Assembly (NCBI GenBank): GCA_026315105.1
Contig: CM048745.1
Location: 759,205,006 to 759,269,005 of the forward strand
Length of the DNA stretch: 64,000 bases
Direction: 5' to 3'
From: Locusta migratoria
Taxonomy: Eukaryota; Arthropoda; Insecta; Orthoptera; Acrididae
Shown here: positions 20,730 through 30,531 of the stretch, in pieces
How positions within the stretch are numbered: the stretch's first letter is position 1
How the letters are laid out: every line of letters starts with the position of its first letter
Notes under the pieces: generated by a model
The model's database searches: none
What the model saw: only the letters and a program-made list of their open reading frames with translations
Told to the model about the DNA's origin: nothing
Made by a program: the position numbers and the translations under genes

Positions 20730-21040
20730 CTCTTTCAAGTTCTGAAGCGAGCAGGTGTAAAATATAGGGAGCGTAAGGTTATTTACAACTTGTACAAAAA
20801 CTAGACAGCGGTTGTCAGAGTTGAAGGGCATGAAAGGGATGCAGTGCTAGGAAAGGGAGTAAGACAGGGTTGTAGTCTTTCTCCATTGTTATTCAATTTG
20901 TACATTGAGCAAGCTATAAAGGAAAGCAAGGAGAAATTTGGAGAAGGAATTAAAGTTCAGGGGGAAGAATTAAAAACATTGCGTTTTGCCGACGACATAG
21001 TAATTCTGTCAGATACAGCAAAGGACCTGGAAGAGCAATT
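20730..21040 (+). pseudogene. RTE reverse transcriptase, catalytic core fragment
   Basis: The frame reads LFQVLKRAGVKYRERKV, one in-frame stop after NLYKN, then GVRQGCSLSPLLFNLYIEQA (RT motif with the QG turn), then LRFADDIVILSDTAKDLEEQ with the catalytic FADD. This is the polymerase active site of the LINE polyprotein. The endonuclease is lost by 5' truncation. The frame is interrupted by the SINE and continues at 21241. Confidence 0.9.
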
Positions 21041-21240
21041 CAAAATGTTCAAATGTTTGTTAAGCTTACGGGACTTCACTACGGGGTCATCAGTCCCTAA
21101 ACTTACAAACTACTTATGAACTACTTACGAACTAGGACGGCACAAATATCCATGCCCGAGGGGGGATTCGAACCCCCGACCGTAGTGGCCGTGCTGACCG
21201 TGACTGGAGCGCCTCAGTCACCTCGGCCACCGTGGCCGGC
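21041..21240 (-). mobile_element. SINE family A nested in RTE copy 2
   Basis: A full-length minus-strand copy with a perfect 11-bp duplication, gaagagcaatt, at 21030-21040 and 21241-21251. It lies just downstream of the RT FADD codons. Confidence 0.95.
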
Positions 21241-21960
21241 GAAGAGCAATTGAACAGAATGGACAGTGTGCTAAAAGGTGCATATAAGATGAACATTAAC
21301 AAGAGTAAAACTAGGATAATGGAGTGCAGTGTAAGAAAATCAGGTGATGCTGAAGGAATTAGATTGGAAAACGAACAATAAAGGAGGTAGATGAGTTTTG
21401 TTACTTGGGCAGTAAAATAACAAATAACGGTCGCGGTACAGAGGATATAAAATGCAGAATGGCAATGGGTAGAAAAACGGTCTTGAAAAAGAGAAATTTG
21501 TTAACATCGAATATTGATTTAAGCCTAAGTAAGTCCTTTCTGAAGGCATTTGTGTGGAGTGTTGCCTTGTATGGGAGTGAGACATGGACTATAAACAGTG
21601 CGGGCAAGAAGAGGATTGAGGCTTTTGAAATATGGTGCTACAGAAGAATGCTGAAGATTAGGTGGGTGGATCGCGTAACTAATGAGGAGGTAGTGAACAT
21701 AATTGGGAAGAAAAGGAATTTCTGGCATACCTTGACTAAAAGAAGGGATAGATTGGTAGGACACATTCTTAGACATCAAGGAATTGTGAATTTAGCATTG
21801 GAGGGAAATGTGTGGGGTAAAAATCGCAGAGGATGACCAAGAGATGGATACAGTAAGCAGATTCAGACAGATGTAGGTTGCCGTTCTTACGTGGAGATGA
21901 AGAGGCTTGCTCAGGATAGGGTATTGTGGAGAGCTACATCAAACCAGTCTCCGGACTGAA
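21241..21960 (+). pseudogene. RTE polyprotein C-terminal region, broken
   Basis: Homologous to 3220-3945. It reads ALYGSETWTINSAGKKRIEA, YRRMLKIRWVDR and GHILRHQG. A one-base loss near 21372 shifts the frame relative to copy 1. An AGA-to-TGA change at about 21834 stops it at NRRG, where copy 1 continues RPRD. Confidence 0.85.
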
Positions 21961-22005
21961 GACCACAACAACAACACGATCATTTCAGCCTATGTAAGAG
22001 GGTGT

Positions 22006-22010
<5 letters not shown>

Positions 22011-22065
<55 letters not shown>
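22011..22065. repeat. (TA)n microsatellite
   Basis: About 55 bp of alternating A and T within the LINE 3' region. Confidence 0.95.
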
Positions 22066-22067
<2 letters not shown>

Positions 22068-22402
22068 CATTCGGAGCAGAATGTTGGCGATTGGAGTTTC
22101 ATAAGTAACCCACGCCGCAGCGACAAGCTCCATTGTTGTAATGATTCCTATCGGAGATCCTGTATCATTTCCGTGACGCTGTCTCCCCTGCATCGTGACA
22201 ATACAAAACGAACTGCCCTTCTTTGGATCTCTTTGGATGTCCTCCATCAAACGCACCTAATAAAGTTCCAACACTGAGCAGCAATACTCCAAAAAAAGGC
22301 GGACAAGCGTAGTGTATGCAGTTTCTTTAATACTTCTGATGCATCTTTTAAGGGTTCTGCCACTGAAACGTAGTCTCTGGTTCGCCTTTCCCACAACAAT
22401 AT

Positions 22403-22795
22403 CTAGAGTTCTTTCAAGTTTAAATCTGAAGTAATAGTAATTTCTAGGTATTTAGTGGAGTTTACCGCCTTCACTTTTGATTGATTTATCTTGTAAGTAA
22501 AGTTTAACGGATTTCTTTTCGTACTCATGTAAATGACTTCACATTTTTCGTTATTTAGAGTCAATTGCCATTTTTTACACCTTACTGATATCTTATTTAG
22601 ATCGTTCTGCAGTTGGTTTTCATCTTCAGATGATTTTACTAGACGGTACATGACGGCATCATCTGCAAACAACCTAAAAGTGCTACTTATATTTTCTCCC
22701 AAATCGTTTGTGTAAATAAGGAACAGCAGAGGACCAATAACACTACCCTGTGGAACGCCGATATCATCTTTCTTCTACAACAAACTGTGTCCTCT
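22403..22795 (-). pseudogene. CR1/Jockey-like reverse transcriptase fragment (copy a)
   Basis: Minus-strand reading GVPQGSVIGPLLFLIYTND then STFRLFADDAVMYRLV. These are RT motifs 4 and 5, with the catalytic FADD. It is followed by CKKWQLTLNNEKCEVIYMST, the usual thumb-side motif of this group. The frame ends shortly after KYLEI. The fingers and endonuclease are missing because the insertion is 5'-truncated at about 22835. Confidence 0.85.
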
Positions 22796-22837
22796 CTGAC
22801 AGTAAACTGCCTATCCAGTCACGTACCCAGTAGCCTT

Positions 22838-23000
22838 TACATGTTTGTAAATCTACGGGACTTCATTACTGAGGTTTCCAATCCCTACACTTACAAGCTA
22901 CTGAAACCAACCAAAGGACACCCTTACCCGAGGGACGACGCGAATCTGGACACGAGCAACCACACAAGCCGTGAAGTAGAACCTCAGATCGTGCGGCCAC
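22838..23000 (-). mobile_element. Degenerate SINE
   Basis: catgtttgtaaatctacggg, cacttacaagctactgaaac and ggacacccttacccgagg follow the minus-strand layout of families B/C. The box B is destroyed and no duplication is visible. Confidence 0.45.
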
Positions 23001-23114
23001 ATTTAGTTGCAATACCACTGATACAGGAAAATGGAGAAAACGAAATTATGGTTTTAGCTCAATGTGTGACTCTTACAAGGAAAGGACGTCTACTCGTCAC
23101 CGCCGAATTCGTGC

Positions 23115-23270
23115 TAATTTATGGTTCATGAGGACGGGGTGAGGCATGAAACGCCAGAGGTTCTATTCCTCCCTCAGGCAGGGTGTGTGTTTTGTTCTTG
23201 GTGTGAGTTAGTGTGTGTGGTTTGTACGTCTAGGGACTGAGCATAGTAGTTTGGTTCAATAGGTTTTCAA
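23115..23270 (+). mobile_element. Degenerate SINE
   Basis: Box-B-like gaggttctattcctccctca, then gtgtgtgttttgttcttgg, gtctagggactgagc and a ggttcaataggtttt tail follow the plus-strand SINE layout. Box A is weak. Confidence 0.5.
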
Positions 23271-23634
23271 AGAACTTAACGCCTTGCGACATGAAAGTGC
23301 CCCTAGTGGGAACTCCAGATGGGCAGTCGTTTAGGAAATAAAACGAATTTTGATATGGATCTATTACCAGATGCACTTTATCGATTGTTCTTGAGATTAG
23401 GAAGTAGTGTCTCGCCCAGGGGTAAGAGTCCGCATATGTTTTTAAAGAGTCAGGGTGTTGCCTCCGCACGGCGGGAAATATTTATGTGATTCATGGAAAA
23501 GCGGACACGACTGACGTCACAATTAACTCAAACATCATAAAGGTTGCAGTTAATTGTGACGTCATATAAGCGTGCTGAAGCCTGTCTTTCTCGCCGGCCT
23601 CGAGCTCATGTAGTTCAAAAACAGTTTGCAGATG
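23271..23634. other. No gene seen
   Basis: No recognisable domain. A short direct similarity of the words gtgacgtcat and gacgtcacaattaactc around 23510-23565 suggests a small imperfect palindrome. Confidence 0.35.
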
Positions 23635-24010
23635 GCGCTTCATCTGATCACAAAAGCAATAATTAGCACAACAAATTTAGACAAAGCAAAGATGATGTTC
23701 TTTACTGGAAATGCTCAATATGTTGGCCTTCATTCCTCAACAATAGCTGTAGTCGAGGAATAATGTTGTGACCAGCACTGTTAAGCATGTCCGGAGTTAT
23801 GGTGAGCATTGGCGTCTGAAGTTGTCTTTCAGCTTCCCTAGAGATGTCGGTCGATCACGATACACTTGCAACTTCAGGTAACCCCGAGCCAATAATCGCA
23901 AGGACTGAGATCTGGGGACATGGGAGGCAAAACATGAATATGGCGGCTGAGCACACGATCATCATCAAAAGACGCGCACAAGAAATCTTTCACGTGTCTA
24001 GCAAATACTT
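23635..24010 (-). pseudogene. Tc1/mariner-type transposase relic, C-terminal part
   Basis: The minus strand reads PCDYW then GYLKLQVYRDRPTSLGKLKD in shifted frames. This fits the DDE family motif SPDLSPCDYWLWGYLK..VY. The segment at 23730-23810 matches the middle of the MITE at 17777-18331, so this looks like the coding parent of that MITE family. Confidence 0.65.
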
Positions 24011-24074
24011 TTTTTTTTCTTTTTGCCTGTTTAACGCGCTCCATTTTATATTTTCTCCTTTCATCAATTCAATA

Positions 24075-24596
24075 TATCTTGTGTTATCCAAGTATTTCTA
24101 TTAGACCGTATCCTTCTGCCTATATGACCCTCTGCGGCCTTCTGTACTCTGAGAGCTACTCATTCTTCTTCTACCGTATTACTTTCCCCTGTTTCAGACA
24201 ATCCTTTCCTAATACTCCCTCTAAAACTCTCAACCACCTCTTGTTCCTTCAGTTTGTCCACAATCAGTTTCCTTCATTTTCTACCTTTTTGCAGTATCTT
24301 TAAGTTTTAATATACAGTTCAGAATCAATAAGTTATGGTCAGAATCTATATCTGCCCCTGGACATGTTTCACAGTTTAAAATCTGGTTTCTAAACCTTTG
24401 CCCAACATTATAAGTTCTACTGGTACATCCAAGTCTCTCATAGTCTCTTCCACGTATATAACGGAATGAGTAAATCACGTGTTCGTGATTATTAAATGGT
24501 GCTCCGCACAAAATTCTACCATGTGATCTCCTCTTTCATTCCTTTTCTTCAGTCCATATTCACCTACTACATTTCTTTCTCTTCCCGTTCCTACTA
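24075..24596 (-). pseudogene. RTE LINE endonuclease relic, C-terminal half
   Basis: The minus strand reads NVVGEYGLKKRNERGDHMVE, FRNQI and PGADIDSDHNLL. This is the end of the exonuclease-endonuclease-phosphatase domain that nicks target DNA in RTE-clade LINEs; SDH is the catalytic Asp-His pair. Frames shift and stop several times. The N-terminal half lies at 25616-25745, beyond the mitochondrial insert. Confidence 0.75.
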
Positions 24597-25133
24597 CCTT
24601 TAACTGGGGCAATCTTAGCAATAATTTCAAACTCATGAATAACTAAATGATTTCATACATTTAATATCAATTTACTCATTATTGGAATAACAATCGTCAT
24701 TCAACAATAATCCAATGATGACGAGATGTAATTCGAGAAGGAACTTTCCAAGGACTACACACAAAATTCTATCAAAAGGATTACCATGCGGAATAATCCT
24801 ATTTATTACATCAGAAGTATTATTTTTATATAATTCTTCTGAGCACTTTTAATAGAAGATTAGCACTAACAATTGAATTAGGAATAAAATGACCACATAT
24901 AGGAAATCAACCCAATACAAATTCCACTTCTTAATATTGCAATCCTCCTAGCTTCGTGAGTTACAATTACATGAGGACATCACAGAATTATAGAATCTAA
25001 CCAAACAATACCAGGATTATTCTTTACAGTAATATTAGGATTTTATTTTACAATACTACAAATATATGAATACTGAGAAGCACGTTTTAGTTTTGCAGAC
25101 GCAGTATACGGATCAACATTTTTTGTAGCAACA
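24597..25133 (+). pseudogene. cox3: Nuclear copy of mitochondrial cox3 (NUMT)
   Basis: Cytochrome c oxidase subunit III, normally an inner-membrane protein of complex IV encoded in mtDNA. With the invertebrate mitochondrial code I can read LTGAI, WRDVIREGTF-like, GMILFI, FHSSLAPTIELG-like, IQIPLLN, ASWVTITWGHHRI and FADAVYGSTFFVAT. Many TGA codons stand for Trp. Indels break the frame near 24690, 24750 and 24900, so it is not translated. It starts about 15 codons into cox3 and stops near codon 195. Confidence 0.85.
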
Positions 25134-25140
25134 TTATCAA

Positions 25141-25199
25141 GGAGTACTATTCATATTTATTTTAGAATGACATTCTAATGTTATATTTTAACTTACTCC
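25141..25199 (-). tRNA. trnD: Nuclear copy of mitochondrial tRNA-Asp(GTC)
   Basis: The minus strand folds as a mitochondrial tRNA. The acceptor ends GGAGTA and TACTCC pair. The D arm is GTTA-AAATA-TAAC. The anticodon arm TTAGA-ATGTCAT-TCTAA has GTC at 25169-25171. The T arm is very short. It directly follows cox2 on the same strand, matching the grasshopper order cox2-trnD. Not expected to be functional in the nucleus. Confidence 0.75.
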
Positions 25200-25615
25200 T
25201 TATATTATAGTAGATAATAATTTGACAAAAAGTTTTAATGAAGTTTTTTTTCAATTAAATTGGTATAAATCCATGATTTGCTCCGCAGATTTCTGAGCAT
25301 TGTCCAAAGAATAATCCTGGGCAATTAATTATAAATATTCCTTGATTTAGTCGTCCAGGTGTTGCATCAGTTTTAATTCCGAGGGAAAGAACTGCTCATG
25401 AGTGCAATTCGTCGGATGCTGTAGTTAGTACTCGTACTTCTCTTTTTATTGGTAATGTTGTCCGGTTATCAACTTCTAATAGTCGAAACTCTTCTGTATT
25501 TCGTTCATTTTCATGGGTTATGTATGTGTAAAATACTGCATTAATGAAGTCTGAGGAGTCATATCTTCAATATCATTGTCGTCCAATTGTTTTGATTGTG
25601 ATTACAGCATCTGAT
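25200..25615 (-). pseudogene. cox2: Nuclear copy of mitochondrial cox2 (NUMT)
   Basis: Cytochrome c oxidase subunit II, C-terminal two thirds. The minus strand with the mitochondrial code reads IGRQWYWRYDSSDF, FRLLEVDNRTTLPI, ATPGRLNQGIFIINCPGLFF and GQCSEICGANHGF, including the copper-A ligand cluster CSEICGANH. Small changes near 25250-25265 break the C-terminus. It is on the opposite strand to the adjacent cox3 piece, so the insert is rearranged relative to mtDNA. Confidence 0.9.
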
Positions 25616-25745
25616 GAGTTCCAGTCCCCATCACAATTAAGTTTTCTTCTCCTTTAAGTGAGTGAATAGTTTCCTTTTATCTCCTGATACATTTCTTCGA
25701 TCTCGTCATCATCTGACGAGCTAGTTGGAAAATAAACGTCTTCTG
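25616..25745 (-). pseudogene. RTE LINE endonuclease relic, N-terminal half
   Basis: The minus strand reads DVYFPTSSSDDDEIEEMYQE, then a frame change, then NLIV-like and a G-D-W-N end with one G missing. This is the YMPTS...LIVMGDFN segment of the RTE endonuclease. The other side of the break resumes at VVGTG in 24075-24596, so the mitochondrial DNA sits exactly inside this domain. Confidence 0.7.
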
Positions 25746-26274
25746 GTATGGTCGATAGAACGAAACATTTTGGCCCAATTTAGGTTACGGTAGTAACACT
25801 AAAAGTGGGCATTTGCGATCGTCTTTTGACAGTTCGAAATTTAAATGAAAAGAACGCTTTAACCGTTCATGTGACACAGAAACTGAATATATGAATCTGT
25901 AGATGAGAAATACCTCTACAACTTTGCTGTCTTATGTTTTTCCATATCTCGTATCGTTTGCAAAATTAACGGCCATTTGACACCGTTCATTGATTATACG
26001 AATACCAGCCGTTCGCAGATGTGACGTGACGTTCCACACCCAGAACTCTCTCTGGCATACGGTATCTTGCGTTGCGTATTTGACGATTTTCTTATTATAA
26101 GTTACACGTTGTTCTTTCAAAGCAGCGGCGCACTGAAGAATTAACAAAAACACGTCGTTCTTGGTACGATAAATGATAACCTATTGTCTAAAAATGTCTT
26201 ATTAGCATCAGTTAACAACTGCCATGAATAGAACAAAAATAAAATAACACTGTCGTAACTATACGCTGTAGTGG

Positions 26275-26430
26275 GCTGCAGGGCGCCGTGGCTCAGCGCG
26301 CTAGGGCTGGGGGCTAAAAGCTCTCTGTAATAAAAAAGCTGAGGCAAGTATTTAACGAGCAACAAAGACCGAAGTGAACCAACGACCGCAAAAAATAGAT
26401 CTACCCGAAGAACAAGGAAAAAAAAAAAGA
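26275..26430 (+). mobile_element. Putative SINE F nested in FB-3
   Basis: A box-A-like gtggctcagcgcgctagggc starts a 150-bp insert ending aaggaaaaaaaaaaaga. Duplicated tagtgg lies at 26269-26274 and 26431-26436, and the half copy at 30532-31215 lacks the insert. The B box is not convincing. Confidence 0.45.
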
Positions 26431-26431
26431 T

Positions 26432-26500
26432 AGTGGAGTAGGCAGCGCGTTGGATTGTAAAGCACATGGTCAGTGGTTCGGAACCCGCCACTATAAAAAA
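26432..26500 (+). ncRNA. tRNA-like module in FB-3
   Basis: Box-A-like gagtaggcagcgcgttggat and box-B-like gtggttcggaacccgcc are spaced as in a tRNA. The same module lies at 31024-31085 in the half copy. It is not a functional tRNA as far as I can fold it. Confidence 0.45.
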
Positions 26501-26601
26501 TTTTCCCCCCTTTTTCCTTAAAGGGTTACGTGTTGGGTGCATAGATATGACGTGAACACTATAATTTTTATTATTTACATTATTACTGTTGTTCGAAATG
26601 T

Positions 26602-26608
<7 letters not shown>

Positions 26609-26685
<77 letters not shown>
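26609..26685. repeat. (TA)n microsatellite
   Basis: About 77 bp of TA repeats near the centre of FB-3. Confidence 0.95.
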
Positions 26686-26686
<1 letters not shown>

Positions 26687-27197
26687 CTACAAATGTAAAG
26701 TGGTCCGTAAAACATGTCAGTGCGAATTTTTTACCTCAAAAAAAAAAAAATAAAAAATAAAAAAATAAATAAAAAATAAATAAATAAATAAATAAATAAA
26801 ATTTAAAAAAATCGCACTGACGTGTTTCACGGCCCACTTTAGATTTGTAGTTTTATAAGTTTTCACAAAAGTTTTGGACGAAAATAATAATATAAATAAT
26901 AAAAAAATCAATTAATAAGAGTGTCGGAAACCTTTTAAGGAAAAAAAAAAAAAAAAAAAAAAAAGGAAAAGAAATGTAGACATTAGATTATCATTTATCG
27001 TACAAAGGACGACGTCTTTTTGTTAATTCTTCAGTGCGCCATTTCTTTGAAATCTAAGTTGCAATAAAAAAATCATCAAATACGTAACGCAAGCTGGGGT
27101 ATGCCAGAGTGTTCTGGGCGAGAAATGCCACGTGACAACTGCGAACGGCTGGTTTTCGTTAATTCAATGGAGGGTGTAAAAACTCTGGTGATTTTGT

Positions 27198-27274
27198 TTA
27201 TTTATTTTTTTTTTATTTTTTTTTTTTTTATTTTTTATTTTTTTTTTTATTTTTTTTTTTTTTTTTTTTTTTTT
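27198..27274. repeat. T-rich tract in FB-3 right arm
   Basis: T runs interrupted by single A or G bases; they have expanded within the arm and are absent from the left arm. Confidence 0.8.
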
Positions 27275-27489
27275 GGTCAAACAATATGAGGTATGAAAAT
27301 AATATAAGAGAGCAAAGTTGTAGAGAATTTTCTCCTTTACAAATTCAGTTATTCAGTTTTCGTGTCAGATGAATTTTAAGCCGTTCTTTTCATTTAAATT
27401 TCGAGCTGTCAAAAGACGATCGCAAAGGCCCACTTTTAGTGTTAGTACCGCAACCTAAAGTGGGCCAAAACGGTACAAAATATGTCGAC

Positions 27490-27870
27490 TGTAGGACGCG
27501 AATTGTTCACTCACAGCTGAGCAAAGGCGTGGAGAAACGCTCGGCTCGGCCACCAGTACCCCGTAGCTTGGGCGGCAGTCAGTGGATTCGCCAGTGCAGG
27601 CGGCCGCACACGTAAGAAACGACGGCAAGGTGAGCGGCGCACTCTACACGGCTGGAGCAGGCTGGGCGGCTGGGCGTCTGAGCGGCTGCCAGCGGCCTGG
27701 AATGCCTTCTCCAAGGATGCGGCGCGCATTCCGCACCGCCGCCGACCGCGCCCACCGAGCCGCGCCGCGCTGCTCACATTGTCTGCCCTGCCGCCTGCAC
27801 GCAGCGCCTCTACCTGGTCACTTTCTATTCCTTAAGCCCGTACTGCTCCACACATCCACATTCTAACTTA
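27490..27870. other. GC-rich patch, no gene called
   Basis: CpG-rich, with open frames on both strands (27582-27866 plus, 27511-27777 minus) that overlap and show Ala/Arg bias. No splice pattern or domain is visible. It may be a small CpG island. Confidence 0.35.
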
Positions 27871-27904
27871 ACAGTTGCGATACTCGAGCGAAATTCTATT
27901 ACCA

Positions 27905-28215
27905 CAGTCTAACGTATACAGTCACGACACTCACTGCTGTAAAAGTTATTACAGCCGGCCGCGGTGGCCGCCGGGACTGAGGCGCTCCAGTCACGGTTTG
28001 CACGGCCACTACGGTCGGGGGTTCGAATCCCCCCTCGGGCATGGATATTTGTGCCGTCTTTAGTATAAGGTAGTTCGTAACTAGTTTGTTAGTTTAGGGA
28101 CTGATGACCCCGTAGTTAAGTCCCATGAGCTATACAAACATTTGAACATTTGAAAAGTCATTATCAACTGACAATTGCTGCGACACTAGCGCTCCTGGCG
28201 GTGGGTAAGCTGCCG
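27905..28215. repeat. Dispersed repeat R1, copy 1, interrupted by a SINE
   Basis: The stretch cagtctaacgtatacagtca / cgacactcactgctgtaaaa, continuing after the SINE as cgacactagcgctcctgg, matches 46725-46825 in inverted orientation and partly 44226-44300. It could be the end of an unclassified transposon. Confidence 0.5.
27952..28152 (+). mobile_element. SINE family A
   Basis: A full-length copy inside repeat R1, with duplicated aaaagttatta / aaaagtcatta at 27941-27951 and 28153-28163. Confidence 0.9.
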
Positions 28216-28520
28216 AAGTAGTGATTTTCTTCTTAATCGCTTTTGTATGTAATTAACGAAATACTTACTATAATTTTTGCTTTACAAGCATTATTAAAAT
28301 ATCGAGAGAGAAACATAATACGGAAATTAATATAAAAACAGCCTCATTTAAATGATTGAATGGAATAAGGAACAACTCTGTCATGAACAAATACTTAAGA
28401 ATATGTGTATATTTGCAGCTTATTCCGCTGAAAGTAAGTTGCATATAAACATAATGGTATAATAAATTTCTATTGTGGTCTGTTCTTACTATGACAGCTA
28501 GTTTTTGACGTGCATCAATT
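28164..28520. other. R1 remainder, then no gene seen
   Basis: After about 28215 I recognise nothing. A 138-codon minus-strand frame (28268-28684) runs into the LINE 3' end and is not coding. Confidence 0.35.
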
Positions 28521-29748
28521 CTACATCTACATCTACAACCATACTCCGCAAGCCACCCGGCGGTGTGGCGGAGGGTACCTTGAGTACCACTATCGATTTT
28601 CCCTCCTATTCCAGTCACCTTCGCGGAAAGAAGGATTGTCGTATGCCTCTGTGTGGTCTCTAATCCCTCTAATTTTATCTTCATGATCTCTTCGCGACAT
28701 ATACGTAGGAGGGAGCAATATGCTGCTAGACTACGCGGTAAAGGTATGTTCTCGAAACTTTGACAAAAGCCCGTACCGAGCGACAGAGCGTCTCCCCTGC
28801 AGAGGCTTATACTGTAGTTTATCGATCATCTCCGTAACGCTTTCTCGATTACCAAATAATCCTGTTGAGCAGTATTCAAGCTGTGGGCGAACAAGAGTAC
28901 TGTAACGTACTTCCTCGTTCTGCATTTCCTAAGGATTCTTCCAATGAATCTAAGTCTGGCATCTGCTTTGCCGACGATTGATTTTATATGGTCGTTCCAT
29001 TTTAAATCCCTCCTAATGACTACTCACAGATAATTTATGGAATTAACTGCTTACAGTTGCTGACCTGCTTTGTGTAGCTAAATGATAAAGGATCTTTATT
29101 TCTGTGTATTCGCAGCACATTACACTTGTCTACATTGAGATTTAATCGCCATTCCCTGCATCGTGCGTCAATTCGATGCAGATCCTCCTGCATCTCAATA
29201 TAATTTTCCATTGTTACAACCTCTCTATATACTACCGCATCATCCGCAAAAAGCCTCAGTGTACTTCCGATGTTATCCGCAAGGTCATTTATATATATCG
29301 TGAACAGCAACGGACCCATGACACTTCCCTGTGGCACACTTGTCATAACTCCTACTTCCGAAGACTTCTCTCCATTGAGAATGACCTGTGCATTCTGTTA
29401 TCTAAGAATTCCTCAATCCAATCACACATTTGGTCTGATAGACCAAATGCTCTTACTTTGTTCATTAAACGTTTGTGGGGAACTGTATCAAACGCCTTGC
29501 TGAAGTCGAGAAACACAGCATCTACCTGAGAACCCGTGTCTATGGCCCTCTGAGTCTTGTGGACGAATAGCGGGTTTCACAAGAACGCCTTTATCTAAAC
29601 CCATGCTGACTCCTACAGAGCAGATTCCTAGTCTCGAGAAATGTCATTACATTCGAACATAATACATGTTTCAAAATTCTACAACTGACCGACGTTATAG
29701 ATATAGGCCTATAGTTCTGCACATCTGTTCGAGGACCCTTCTTGAAAA
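28521..29748 (-). mobile_element. CR1/Jockey-like LINE, copy b
   Basis: A 5'-truncated minus-strand LINE. Its 3' end is the hexamer repeat ctacat (minus-strand GTAGAT units) at 28521-28536, and its RT domain lies at 29035-29350. The 5' break is near 29748. The 3' microsatellite tail is typical of CR1-group LINEs. Confidence 0.85.
29035..29355 (-). pseudogene. CR1/Jockey-like reverse transcriptase fragment (copy b)
   Basis: Reads SVPQGSVMGPLLFTIYINDL then STLRLFADDAVVYREV and CREWRLNLNVDKCNVLRI, the palm and thumb motifs of the RT with FADD intact. It stops after about 104 codons. Upstream fingers are present in other frames up to about 29740. Confidence 0.85.
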
Positions 29749-30527
29749 GGTTAGGTTCGGAGTCTAATGATTCTCACATTTTAATACGTCACTCTTCTTC
29801 TTATACGTGCATATTCTTTTAAGTGTATTTACTTTAACTTTAAAAAACCAATGTTTTGATGATTCTTGTCGTTTGTGGTTCAGATGTAGGAACAATTATG
29901 GATTTGGCTTCTTCTTTGTTGGAAAACAGTTTGGTTTCTTTTATCGTTATATTGCCATATCTGTGAAGTTTTTCCTTCAGCTACAGCTGTGATCGTTGTT
30001 TTGGTATGTTAAATGCCATATTTATTGCATTCTATTTACGTTTCCTATGTTCCAACCTCACCGACTTTACTGGAATTGTTATGAAGAATAATTAACGTTC
30101 CTGCGTATAAATTGACGTCACTCTGCTAAAGGGTATGTCTCCTGGTGTTTCCAAGGCATTTTTATTTTAAATAGAAAATGAAATGACTCATTTAAAGTCT
30201 GTATGTTACAGGATGATCGTAAATTAACTGTCCTGTAATATACCGTTTCTTACCTTATCAGGGATCTTATGAAACCTAAGAAAGACAAATGGGGGGCTAT
30301 TTTAAAATTATTACCTATTTATAAAGCACTACATAGGTTCCCTAATGTAAAAAGTATGCTGAAGTCACTCTAAACGATACTATTCGCACTCATCAACTAT
30401 CGTATTCAGAAACGTAGCTTGCCAGCCGCTTTGAGCGCTGCTATCGCAGCGTATAACAAAAATCTGTGGGATTTTTTTCAAGTCGCATGCCGCCGTATGC
30501 GACTCGTGATTGGCTGGTATCGAGTCA
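29749..30527. other. No gene seen
   Basis: AT-rich. No domain, RNA gene or repeat boundary recognised. Confidence 0.4.
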
Positions 30528-30531
30528 AGTG

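Larger units (their letters stand above)
20726..21977 (+). mobile_element. RTE-type LINE, copy 2, nested
   Basis: Inserted in the CR1-like LINE with a perfect 11-bp duplication, gatcatttcag (20715-20725 and 21978-21988). It is 5'-truncated within the RT domain and ends gactgaagaccacaacaaca. A SINE (21041-21240) is nested inside it. Confidence 0.95.
20340..22835 (-). mobile_element. CR1/Jockey-like LINE, copy a, with nested insertions
   Basis: A 5'-truncated non-LTR retrotransposon on the minus strand. Its own sequence lies at 20340-20463, 20669-20725 and 21989-22835. The remainder is a SINE (20464-20657), an RTE LINE (20726-21977) and a (TA)n tract (22011-22065). The 3' end lies at about 20340. 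Copies b and c (28521 and 39218) share the same RT and 3' region. Confidence 0.8.
25764..27477. mobile_element. Foldback element FB-3 with terminal hairpins
   Basis: Arms of roughly 450-500 bp (25764-26200 and 26965-27477) are inverted copies. Each end reads ttttggcccactttaggtta or, at the left, a one-base variant, followed 15 bp later by cactaaaagtgggc, so each terminus can fold by itself. The middle (26700-26850) is a second inverted repeat around an A-rich core. The left arm contains a tRNA-like module at 26432-26495; the right arm has an A24 run there instead. A half copy lies at 30532-31215. No transposase frame. Confidence 0.7.

Noticed and set aside
22011..22065. TA repeat as a possible regular array
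   Set aside because: A simple microsatellite; no repeat-spacer structure. No CRISPR arrays, operons or bacterial features are present.
26717..26911. Short Phe/Ile-rich frame resembling membrane segments
   Set aside because: Translation of A/T-rich simple repeat in FB-3.
28268..28684. 138-codon minus-strand frame
   Set aside because: Spans unrelated sequence and the LINE 3' end; no motif.
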